Source of the DNA: Ochotona curzoniae
Lineage: Eukaryota > Chordata > Mammalia > Lagomorpha > Ochotonidae
NCBI RefSeq assembly: GCF_017591425.1
Contig: NW_024465777.1
Coordinates: 372,001 to 436,000, forward strand
Reading direction: 5' to 3'
DNA: 64,000 nt
Shown: in pieces, positions 48,200 to 59,300 of the stretch
How the letters are laid out: each line of letters begins with the position of its first letter
How positions within the stretch are numbered: the first letter of the stretch is position 1
Program-made: the position numbers and the translations under genes
Notes under the pieces: generated by a model
What the model saw: the letters and a program-made list of their open reading frames with translations, nothing else
Told to the model about the DNA's origin: nothing
The model's database searches: none

Positions 48200-49260
48200 G
48201 GCTTCTGTCAACCTTTTAAGGCTTAAACAAATGCTTTGCCCATAGCCTCACTGTCACCCTCCTCAGCCTTCCTCTAAGTGAGTCACTTCAATCCTGCTGT
48301 AGTCACACATGTTTCATTTCTCTATGACACCAGGCCTCACAGCTGGACACAGCCTTTGTGTGTTTCTGTTGAGTTGTCATTGTATTCCTCTCTAAACTCC
48401 AAGAGGGCAGGCACCACATCCTGCGCTCAGCCCCTAAAGCAGTGTCTGATACAGACAGAGCAAGTGCTCAACAGATTTTCCGGTTACAGAGGAAGGTAAA
48501 ATGCACACAGAATCACATTACTCTAGCAGTATGTTTCTTATTATTTTTTTTCCTTTTTACTTTAATACTTTATCATTTTAGAGATGACAATTTTGTTTTA
48601 TGTTGTAGTGAAAGGGAAATTGTCACCTTGATTCAGATACAATATGTAAAAACAAAGGCTCTAAAAACAGTCAGGTAAAAGACAGGCAATTGCTGCTAAT
48701 ATTGATCCTAGGTTAGAAAAGGAAACCTGAGACTGGAAGCAGTTAAGCCATGGTCTTGGTCAGAGACACCCCAGGCAGGATGTGAATCCATATGCAGGGG
48801 TTCAGTGCCCATGTTCTTTCCTGAAGGAGACGGTGAGATCTGCCCTGGGTGAGCCCCCAGCCAAGGTCCAGGCTCCCTGTGCTGCTCTGGGCCAGGAGAC
48901 TTGAAAACTGCTTCCCTCCCTTGAATCTGTGACCCCTAACAATGGATTCTAAAAACAGAGAAGATCCTACCATACCTGAGACACCGTTATGCAGCTCTCA
49001 GTGTGATGCTGTGGAGAAAGGCGGTAGAGAAAGGTGATAGAGAAGCAGAGGATAATGGCTCAGGTCAGGAGAAGGACTGGGAGCAGCACCAAGGGCTGTG
49101 GAGGGAGTCCTTGTGGGGTGGTGAACAAAGCCAAGTGTTTGACTTTACACGGTGGCATTTCCATTCCTCTGCTGAATACTGCAATTCTCCACTCACACTG
49201 CCCCAACCCAGATCCATAGCCTGTCAGTTACTTACCCTTGTCAGTAGCTGTACTTACCCT
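48200..49260 (+). pseudogene. CELA3-like head relic with exon 1 deleted
   Basis: The L2-like piece (48290-48490) and the sequence up to 'gaaggagacggtgagatct' (about 48842) match the 5' flank of the other copies. The next base series 'gccctgggtgagcccccagc' equals the last bases of exon 1 plus the intron 1 donor region (intact gene 11458-11478). About 270 bp, including promoter and nearly all of exon 1, are deleted. Intron 1 continues to about 49250. Confidence 0.7.
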
Positions 49261-49264
49261 TGTC

Positions 49265-49880
49265 AGTTATTTAAAATCATAAACAAATAATTCAGATAGA
49301 GGTATCGCGTAGAAATGGCCTAGAGAGCTTTCTTTTGACAGGAAAGTGATTAAAGTGTTTGCTATGCTTAACTAATCTGTAATTGTTAAATATAACTTTT
49401 GTAAGGGTAAGTGAGGTAAGTGTGCCTTAAACTATTTTAGCATCTTAAATTCTTTGAAAGGTTTCTATTTGTATTTATTAGAAAATGTAGTTGATGACTT
49501 GTCCGTGTACAGCAAATATTTGAAGAGATTAAAGGTAACCAAATGCATAAATTAGTTGCCAAAAGTGTGAGTAAGTAGGAAAGTTTGAGAAAAGTAAATC
49601 AAGAATGAAAGCTTTCAGTGTAATAAAATGATTAAAACCTTTACAGTGCTACTTACAAGATTTTCAAAAGCAATCAAACATTTATAGGAAAGAAATAATA
49701 ATAAGATTGGAATCAGATTCTCCATCAAGCAATGAGGTTTTGCTTTGGGCTCTTTGCTGCCTTTGAAATTGTTAAATTTCCATGTTATAAGATGATTTCA
49801 TACATTGTGACCAAGGAAAGACAATGTTTCCAGTTTATTAAGATAATGCGCTGTGTTGTCTACAGTCATTGCTAAGTTCT
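49265..49880 (+). repeat. AT-rich block Z, unit 3 copy
   Basis: Counterpart of 31830-32900 without the SINE. It follows the intron 1 remnant directly. Confidence 0.65.
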
Positions 49881-50821
49881 GCCAGCTGTCACAGCAGGGA
49901 AGCAGCTAGAGAACACCTGTACCTGAGCAAGCTGCCAGTGTGCAGTCAGCATCCATGAACACACAGACCACAGCCAGCCTGGAGCCGTGGGCCTCAGTTA
50001 GCCAACCTTGAATTCCAGGGACATTTGAGAATCTGAATGAGTAGGAAATGAGAAAGAAAGCAAAGGAGTCAGGGTGTTTCAGAAAATCCAAGCTGCCTGG
50101 AGGAGCTGAGGTGCAGAGAATGGGAGCCTGAGAGAACAGAGGGTCTTGGGCTTTTCTCACGACAGAAGGCTTGAGGATGACCTGGAGAGCCAAGAATGTT
50201 GTGGTTCTCAGGGACATCGCAGGGCATGGAGGTGGGAGGCCAGTTGTTTCCACAGTGGGTGGCAGAGACAGAAAACATTTCTATAGCCCAGAAGGCTCTC
50301 TAGCATAGGGCCAACCAGTGTGTTCTGGGAGGGAGCAGAGAGTGAGTACTGTAGCCCTGTCAGCCACATGGCTTCTCCAGCAGTGACTTAGCCCTGCCAT
50401 TGCAGCAGGAAAGCAGCCAGAGAGCATGTGTGCCTGAGTGAGCAGCCTGTGTGCAGTCAGCATCTGTGTGCACACAGACCACAGCCAACGTGGGGCTGTG
50501 GGGCACACTTTGCCAATGTTGGTCTCCAGGGAGATTTTGAAAATATGAATGACTAAAATGAGAAGGGAGGCAAAGGATTCAGAGTGAGTTATGCTTCAGA
50601 AGATTTAAGAGGCCTGGGAGAGCTGAGGTGCAAGGGAACTTGGGGCTGAGAGATCAGAACAGAAGATCTGAGGATACCCTGGGAGGCTGATAATGTTGGG
50701 GTTCTCAGGGAGACTACAGGGCCTGGGGTGGGAAGGCTGGAGAATCACAGTTACCCCAAAGGAAAAGGTATAGGGCCATCATGAGCAGGTGTGCAAGCTA
50801 TGCACTGCATATGTCCAAAAG
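49880..50821 (+). pseudogene. Two tandem copies of an intron 2 segment, no exon
   Basis: 49880-50260 and 50270-50821 both match 13400-13930, sharing 'agcagtgtgcag'-type phrases ('cagtgtgcagtcagcatc', 'tgtgcagtcagcatctgtg'). Exon 2, which should precede them, is missing. The second copy is cut by the retroelement at 50822. Confidence 0.65.
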
Positions 50822-53800
50822 GAATGTTGTTTTCTTTTTTTTTTTTTTCTTTCCTGATTTCTTTTTTTTTTTTTTTATTAATAAATTTTATTTTGACATT
50901 CTTTACATAGTTAATTAGGGTAAGAAGGTTCAAGGGCTACAGGAAAGTGGATAATACTAATATGTTTTCCATATTGTTACCTTCATGTTTAAAAGGGGGG
51001 TATTAAGGGAGAAGGCCCACCCAATTTCCCACCCTCCCCAAGTCCCGGGTGTAGGGCATGCTCTGAGGTTCTTGCTCAAGTGGTTTTGATATTGCAACAG
51101 TTATGAATCGCTGTCAATCTTGCCGCTCCAAGCACTATGAGGTCTTTGAAAAATCCACTGATTGACATAGTCCATCATAGCTGAGATGGTTGGTTGACCT
51201 GTTCTGTCTTCTCTCTTTTCTTTGTTATGGTTCTGAGTCCAGCATTTAGATTAGGAAGATCTCCAAAGAAACTTCTTGTATGTGCTAACAAGTACAGGGC
51301 CTGGCACCGTCCATCGCTCCAATCAGCTGGTGGTTGCAATTCCTGGGTTGGTTCTGTTTTCACTCCCGTCTTCCACTGGAGCCAATGGGTGTTGCAGTCC
51401 AGTCTGGTTCTGCCCAGCACATACTTGGCCCTCACATAAACCAGCGGGAGCTGTAGCCTAGGTTGGAGCGACCCACAATAACCCCAACCAGGCCCACCCC
51501 CTACCCTGGTTTGCCAGTAAGTGTAGCAGTAATCCAGTCTGTCCCACATCCCATTCCACCCCAGCCGCTGTCTTAGTTTTATGTCCTCCCGTGGAAGTGG
51601 TAACCCAAGAGGGATGAGCCCACTATTTCCCTCCCAGGCCTCTCCCACTCCCAGATTCCAGTTGATGCTGCCCAAACAAACCTCGCCCACTTTAATTTTG
51701 TTTGCACCAGTAGGAATAATCCGCCCAGCCTGGCTTTTCCTGATCTAGTCCACATGAGGCGCACAGGTGTGGTAGCTCTGCCTAGTCTGGTCTGCCCCCA
51801 TCCCAGCCCATGCTCTCCTGCGGAAGTAGCTGTCCAGCAAAGGAACCCTCCCTTATTCCCCTGCCAGCTCTGCCCACTTCCTTGCTTGTTCTCAGGCTGG
51901 TTGGGCGCTGCGGTCCCTTCTGGTACAGGCAACCTCACCTCGGCATTCCATAATGTGCACTAGTCTTTGTTGCGACCGACCTGGGTCGACCCACACTGGT
52001 GCCTGGATTTGCCAGTGGATGATGTGGACAGATTCAGCCTGGTCTTGCCAACTGTATGCCAGTGGGTAGGTTTCCATGGCCTTTTCTGGGCTGTTTCCTA
52101 TCATGTTTCTTGCGTTTACCTGCTGGGTCTGTGTCCTGCCAGAGGAGTTGCCCAGGCTCCTCCATCAGAACCTCTCCCAATGCCAGGTTTCACGCTTACC
52201 AGTGGGTCCATGAGCCAACCCTACTCAGTCCACCTCCTGTCATAGCAGGAACTGTGGCTTTTCCTGACTGGCCTTCCACCCAATCTGGTTCTTGCTGTTG
52301 GATGTTCCAGCCCAGCCATGGTTTGTCCATACCCACGTATGGCTCACACATGGCTCAGTAGGGGTTTGAGACCCTGCCTAGTCCATCCCACATCTGCCCT
52401 GGTCCTCCAGAACACCAGGGGGAGTCGGGGTCCGGCCCGGTTCGGTGCATCCAATCCCAGTCCACACTTGTGCCAAGGGAGACTACAACTGTTTCCAGAT
52501 CAGAACGCAGCCCCCTTCCAGGCCACGCGCCTCTTGGTGGGAACCTCAGCCCAGCTAGGGTTGTCCCCTTTGCTCCCCAACCGGGTCCGTTCCCAGGCAT
52601 AGATCACATGCCTGCCAATGGATGCTCTGACTCAGCTTGGCACAACCCCTCCCCTGTCCCGAACTCTGCCTTAGACACTGTGGCTTAGCGTCCAGGCTCC
52701 CACAGACCAGCAGGTACAAGAGCCTAGCTCGGCATGACCTCTGCTCCCTCCTGGTTTCTAGTTTTACTTGTGGGCTAAGGTTTGCTCAGTCGTGCCTAAT
52801 CTACTCTGTTCCATTACCAGTTGACACATTGGCCAACTGTTGGAGCTACTTGTGCAGGGCAAGCCCCAAGCCATAGCTTCTGCATGACTGGTATTTGGTG
52901 CTCAGAATTATTAGTGATTACAAGTTTTGCTAAGGAAGAGTTACTGCCTCTTTCAGGTCCAAGAAGCACAATGGGTTCAACCTGGAGCTAATTAAGCAGC
53001 AACTCAAAGAACCAAATCCCCAGAGCTCCCCAGCCGGGCGGCCAGCAGGCGGAGCCTGGCACCAATGGCGCACTTGCCGCCCGGGGAGGACGGCTCACCA
53101 TGTGCCCATGGCGGCCGTCCGGGATCCAGGCATGAGACGCCCCGTCCTGAGACCCACCAGCTGCCAGGAGGCAGCTGGAGGTTTAAATAACCCAGGCCCA
53201 AGGTCGCGCCCCTCCCAAATCCCATTCACCGCCCCATGAAGGCGGCGGGTGGGCCCGGACCTGCCCAGTCCCGGAGGCCTCCCCCCTCGGTCTACTCACC
53301 CCGAAGGAAGCGGCCCCCGAAACCCAGCAGGCCCGGGGAGGACGGCTCACCATGTGCCCATGGCGGCCGTCCGGGATCCAGGCATGAGACGCCCCGTCCT
53401 GAGACCCACCAGCTGCCAGGAGGCAGCTGGAGGTTTAAATAACCCAGGCCCAAGGTCGCGCCCCTCCCAAATCCCATTCACCGCCCCATGAAGGCGGCGG
53501 GTGGGCCCCGGACCTGCCCAGTCCCGGAGGCCTCCCCCCTCGGTCTACTCACCCCGAAGGAAGCGGCCCCCGAAACCCAGCAGGCCCGGGGAGGACGGCT
53601 CACCATGTGCCCATGGCGGCCGTCCGGGATCCAGGCATGAGACGCCCCGTCCTGAGACCCACCAGCTGCCAGGAGGCAGCTGGAGGTTTAAATAACCCAG
53701 GCCCAAGGTCGCGCCCCTCCCAAATCCCATTCACCGCCCCATGAAGGCGGCGGGTGGGCCCCGGACCTGCCCAGTCCCGGAGGCCTCCCCCCTCGGTCTA

Positions 53801-54958
53801 CTCACCCCGAAGGAAGCGGCCCCCGAAACCCAGCAGGCCCGGGGAGGACGGCTCACCATGTGCCCATGGCGGCCGTCCGGGATCCAGGCATGAGACGCCC
53901 CGTCCTGAGACCCACCAGCTGCCAGGAGGCAGCTGGAGGTTTAAATAACCCAGGCCCAAGGTCGCGCCCCTCCCAAATCCCATTCACCGCCCCATGAAGG
54001 CGGCGGGTGGGCCCCGGACCTGCCCAGTCCCGGAGGCCTCCCCCCCTCGGTCTACTCACCCCGAAGGAAGCGGCCCCCGAAACCCAGCAGGCCCGGGGAG
54101 GACGGCTCACCATGTGCCCATGGCGGCCGTCCGGGATCCAGGCATGAGACGCCCCGTCCTGAGACCCACCAGCTGCCAGGAGGCAGCTGGAGGTTTAAAT
54201 AACCCAGGCCCAAGGTCGCGCCCCTCCCAAATCCCATTCACCGCCCCATGAAGGCGGCGGGTGGGCCCCGGACCTGCCCAGTCCCGGAGGCCTCCCCCCC
54301 TCGGTCTACTCACCCCGAAGGAAGCGGCCCCCGAAACCCAGCAGGCCCGGGGAGGACGGCTCACCATGTGCCCATGGCGGCCGTCCGGGATCCAGGCATG
54401 AGACGCCCCGTCCTGAGACCCACCAGCTGCCAGGAGGCAGCTGGAGGTTTAAATAACCCAGGCCCAAGGTCGCGCCCCTCCCAAATCCCATTCACCGCCC
54501 CATGAAGGCGGCGGGTGGGCCCCGGACCTGCCCAGTCCCGGAGGCCTCCCCCCTCGGTCTACTCACCCCGAAGGAAGCGGCCCCCGAAACCCAGCAGGCC
54601 CGGGGAGGACGGCTCACCATGTGCCCATGGCGGCCGTCCGGGATCCAGGCATGAGACGCCCCGTCCTGAGACCCACCAGCTGCCAGGAGGCAGCTGGAGG
54701 TTTAAATAACCCAGGCCCAAGGTCGCGCCCCTCCCAAATCCCATTCACCGCCCCATGAAGGCGGCGGGTGGGCCCCGGACCTGCCCAGTCCCGGAGGCCT
54801 CCCCCCCTCGGTCTACTCACCCCGAAGGAAGCGGCCCCCGAAACCCAGCAGGCCCGGGGAGGACGGCTCACCATGTGCCCATGGCGGCCGTCCGGGATCC
54901 AGGCATGAGACGCCCCGTCCTGAGACCCACCAGCTGCCAGGAGCGAATGTTGTTTTCT
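50822..54958 (-). mobile_element. ORF-less monomer-promoter retroelement with 14-bp target-site duplication
   Basis: GAATGTTGTTTTCT occurs at 50822-50835 and 54945-54958. Between them, reading on the minus strand: eight GC-rich monomers (54943 down to 53079), a 150-200 bp linker (to about 52860), a 1.9-kb body of short degenerate repeats, the shared 3' end block (51190-50890), and a poly(A) region (plus-strand T-runs 50836-50880). The duplication begins AGAAAAC on the minus strand, as expected for L1 endonuclease. The unit 2 counterpart (34625-34670) is uninterrupted. No reading frame of L1 ORF1 or ORF2 size exists; the longest frames are inside the monomers. It is either an L1 that lost its ORFs (deletion or retrotransposed spliced RNA) or a member of a non-autonomous composite family. 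Confidence 0.8.
53079..54943 (-). repeat. 253-bp GC-rich monomer array (7 full + 1 partial)
   Basis: Unit starts (gcccgggg) are at 53079, 53331, 53584, 53837, 54091, 54345, 54598 and 54852; periods are 252-254, differing almost only in C- and G-run length. On the minus strand each unit holds a GC box (GGGAGGGGCGCG), then a TATA-like TTATTTAAA, then a hairpin with 9-bp arms (CCAGCTGCC, 4-base loop). On the plus strand each has ATGGCGGC, a YY1-like core. It is rich in CpG. The design resembles the monomeric promoters of mouse L1. Apparent ORFs on both strands are artefacts of base composition and unit length. Confidence 0.9.
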
Positions 54959-56281
54959 GTATGGAAGGTGCCCCATTATGTTGTTCAGTGCTGTTTTTAA
55001 GCAAGCCTCCTAGTGGGCTTAAGTTTTACAGAGTCACCACAGGGGAAATGACTGCTGGCCACTGTGTTTTATACCTTCTATGTTCCCCACCCCTTCTCCC
55101 ACCCCAGTCTTTGTCCCTGTGTGAAATCCTGAAGGTGTAAACCAGTGAGTGAATATTGAAGGTTGGCAGTGAGGCTCAAAGTAATCTCACCTCTCTGGCA
55201 GTAGACTGCAGGGCGGTTTCAAAGGGAGCGGAGCAGTTCATCACTGTGCCAAATGTCTACATGCCCCAGGTTATGATCCATTTCTGCACTGAAGCCTGAG
55301 AGACACCCTGCCTAGAACTGCTAGTGGTGCATGTGCCACACTGAGCTCCACTCCTACAGGGAGCCTCTGATGCTTGTCCTCCCACTCAGTCTGAAGTGAC
55401 CATGGTGGTCCACACACTCCCCTGCTGTTCATTTGAGAGGTGATACCAGGGATTGGATGGTCCCACAGATTCTGGTAAAATGCCACGGGGCTGTGCCCTC
55501 AGCTCCTGCACTGTAACCTAGGCTTGCAGTTCCATTTGTGGCTTCTAGTTTGAGACTCTTGTCACAGATGTGAAAATCCTGGCCTTTACCAGGCTTCAGT
55601 CACAGGCTGTGCTAAGACAGACACAGAGAGAAATTTGTTTCCAGGGAGCTATGAACTGTGGGTTTGCATCACGTGTGTGCTCACAAGGACTGGGTATGTG
55701 GATGGGGGAGTTGAAGTGTGAGCTCTGGGTATGTGCTATCCTCAGTGCTATGGGCATGAGGGAGAGAAGGGCAATAAGCTTCATCTGAATATACCAGGTA
55801 TCAGAGGAAGGAATGGGAAGGAGAGCAACACCTGCTCACACATGGATGGGGTGGCTCTGAGGCTCCCAGAGTGTGCATTTAGCTTCTTGTTCAAGATAAA
55901 ATTTATGCTGCTTATTTTTCCCTCCTAGTCTCACTTCCAGCTGTCCTTCTCATGGAGTCACTAAAAGGTCAAGCACAGGCCATTCATGGGTAATGAAGAA
56001 AGCAGCTCCAGAGGGGAGGCCAGCACACCGAGTTAAATACAATTCAAAGGTGGCAAGTGACCTGTTTGTGGTGATGATGCTGTGCAGCTAAACTAATAAG
56101 TCAGTGGTTGCTCCTCCTTCCAACTTGGTAAGAAAAGCCAGAGAACTTGTGGCTGTGTGAATGAGGCAGCTGTTTTCATACCCAAAGCTTTCTAAGAAAA
56201 GAGCCCTCTTCAAGTACAGATTCCATCAGATTCCATGGGAAGGGCACACGAAAAATCAGGTGTGGCCAAGGTGTGAATACA

Positions 56282-56367
<86 letters not shown>

Positions 56368-59300
56368 AAGAGAGAGAAAGAGAGAGAAAGAGAGAGAAAG
56401 AGAGAAAGAGAGAAAGAGTCGGGTGATGTACATTGACATCCATCTATCCTGAGCCCGTTCTGTAGAGGGAATGTCATCCAGTCTTTCTGTAACTCCTCCC
56501 TCACTCTAGGACTACCTGCTCCTCTGCTACCCCACCTGGATACCTGGCCAGTCTGTGGACTCCCACCTGGGCTGCTCCATGCGGTTCCTAATCATCTTCA
56601 CAATCATCTCAGTTCAGTTGCCAGAGATCTATGCAAACACAAGTTGGATCTTGCTGTTCTCTTGCTGAAACCCCAGATCTGTGGCTTCCTGTGAGCCTGG
56701 GACACCTGACCTGCAGGGGTTCTGCTCCTCTCTGTTTTCATCCCCCTAGGGAGTCACAGCCCTGGTTTAATGTCCCTTTCTGTCTTGTGCTTGGGCAGAA
56801 GCAGGTTGCATGTTCAGCTTCCTAAAGCAGCATGTTGGAAAATGGAAGGTCAGGAGGAAGAGAAGAGTCAGGGCAGGTCTCTCCATACCGTCCCTCTCTG
56901 TCTCTCAACTGTGTTAAACCTGGGATGGACCAGTTTCCACGAGGCAGCAGCTCCTAGACTCTGGCTGCTGGTATTTGTCCTGCTGTCCCACCATTCTGTT
57001 GGCAGATTACCATGTCTCTAAAGTGAGACAACTCGTTCCCTGAACTACATCAAGTTGTATTTCAAGAACTTAAAAATCTGTTTTCTGGCTTGAGCCTAAG
57101 TGACCCTGGTGAGAAGAAGTGTAGAGCTCATGTAGGGCAGAGCCTGGGGAGCAGCGGGGCGCTGAGGCAAGAGCCTTGAGCCAATACAGCTTCTCCACTG
57201 GAAGTCAGTGCTTTGATAATACAGATTACTTAATTGTGTAGTTTAGACCGGGCTTCTTGTGGAAGCATAAGAAAATATTCGTATTTTGTGGCAAAGACCT
57301 GTAGCAGCTCACAATTTCTGTGTTTCTTTTTTCCCCCTGTGCACAGAACTATGTAGAATGAAAACCACAACTCCCTGCCTCCCTGGCAGCCAGGTAAGCC
57401 AATTGCAGAGGAAGTGGGTGCAGACTCCAGGCTAGGTGCTCAGTGATGCAGATTTCCTCCCCCTCTGTAAGGTGGCAGTGGGGCTCGAGCCATTCTGGTC
57501 TGAATTCCTCTGTTTTCCCAAAGGCCTCAGAGTCACACAGCAGTCCTGTAAGCAGCGATTCTAGTAGCCAGAAGTTCAGCGTCCAGGTGTCAGCAGGTGG
57601 CTCCTCTCCAGGACCAGGAGGGGTCTGTTCAAGGTCTCTCTTCTTGGTGCACAAAGGGCCATCCCCTCCATACACTGTCTCCTTTGTCCCATTCTCCTTT
57701 CTACAAAAGGTACCTATCACAGTGCACAAGGACCACAGTAAATCATTGTAATTCATTGCTTCGGCAGTGACACTATTCCAGGTGAGGTCATGCTCTGAAT
57801 GGTTAACACAGGAAGCTATGCATTTGGTGCAGATGGCCCGGGTGTGTAATGAGCATGGCTCCTCCGTTACCAAGGCTACGAGAATTTTTTTGCTGTGTTG
57901 CAAGGCCCAGCAGAATGTCTCTCTAATCACCTCACTGCTGCCTCTCGATCACTTCTCTGATATTTCATGGAATTTTCTTGAGGGTGGTTTTTTTTTTCTG
58001 CATATATGGAATGGTTTCTGTAATTGGTAGAATACCTGAAACTATTTTTACCAATCATGTTATACTAAAACTATCTTTAGCAACTTAAGGTAGTGACAGA
58101 CAGCTAAAAGCATGCAATAGTACAATTGAGTCCACATTGTTCCCAAATGTGTTATTATATGCCTGCCTTCATCCTGGAACTTACCCTAAAATGTGTAATA
58201 TTTTTAAGAAATGGCTTAGCAATATCTTGGAAACAGATGGCAATCATGTAGGTACGAAGAGTTTATTTACTGCATAAGCCTCTAACTACTGCAACACATG
58301 AAAATGACACATTCTGGCTTCTCACTATGTATAGCAGAAAATATAGGGGGCATCTTTAAAGGGGGACAAATCTTGTGAGGCCCCAGAGGAAAATGGTTTG
58401 AAAATTCTACCTTACACTGGCATTTATATTTAGGGAGATACAACAGTTTAAAAAGATAAAAAGAAGTTTCTTGTGAAGGTGTTCCATTCATAGAAAGGCT
58501 GAGCTACCCTTATCCTTCTCACTGCCCTTCAAAAAAAATTTTTTTAACAAATAATTGAATCAGTACCAGGTGAAGGTGATAGTAATTAATGTATGACTAT
58601 AAGGTTTAATAAAGAATCTATGATATATGTCTTTTAAATTCCTCTCATTTATAAACTTTCTTTTTAATTTTATATTCTTGATATCTTAAGTAATATTCGT
58701 TTAGGTTTAGTGAAAATTGATTTGGGATATACGGTAATGACCTGTTACTATGTAACCACATGTGCTGCCAACATGGCTTTAACTGAATGACTGCAGGTTT
58801 GATTGAGTAATGGTTTGCTAAATATGCTTTCTTTGAAGTAAAATGATATTAGTTTTTGTAGGATTGTTTTTGTAATCATTCTTTTAACCATGAAGTAAAA
58901 ATGAAACAATTGGATGTTTGTGCAAAATTTTGTGATGAATTCTGTGTAAATAAAGAAGGCAACTTTTCTGAGTTGTCCATTATGAGCATCATGCCATGGT
59001 GGCCCATGTCTCTTCTTGTCTTCTCACTGATCCACATGTATTTTGCAAGCTCCAAAGTCAGCCAGAGTTGGTTTCTGGAAGGTTAGGATTCCATCACAGG
59101 AATTATGGCAGGACAGAACTTTATTCATTTGAAGTGTTTATGGGCAAGGTAAGAAAGAGTAGGTGGTGTCCCAGAGCAAAACCAAAGGGTAGCTTGGGTC
59201 TGGAACTGAAGAGAAATAAACTTCTCTCTCACTGCATGCATTGTTTGGTCTCTGCAATCTTCAGTCAAACCTGTGCCATTAGAGGGGCTGGAAGAGAAGA

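Noticed and set aside
53079..54943. Regular direct repeats suggestive of a CRISPR array
   Set aside because: Whole units of 253 bp are repeated with no variable spacers, there are no cas genes, and the DNA is mammalian.
50822..54958. Interpreting the element as an LTR retrotransposon or DNA transposon
   Set aside because: The ends are not repeats of each other and not inverted repeats, the duplication is 14 bp, and one end is poly(A). That fits L1-type insertion only.
53079..54976. Repeated open frames of 60-120 codons on both strands in the GC-rich array
   Set aside because: They recur with the 253-bp period, lie in antisense to each other, and depend on GC-rich composition lacking stop codons. 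Units of 252-254 bp break any common frame. They are not genes.
56161..56504. Several simple-sequence ORFs of Arg-Glu or Ser-Leu runs
   Set aside because: Translations of the compound TG/AG microsatellite in different frames.
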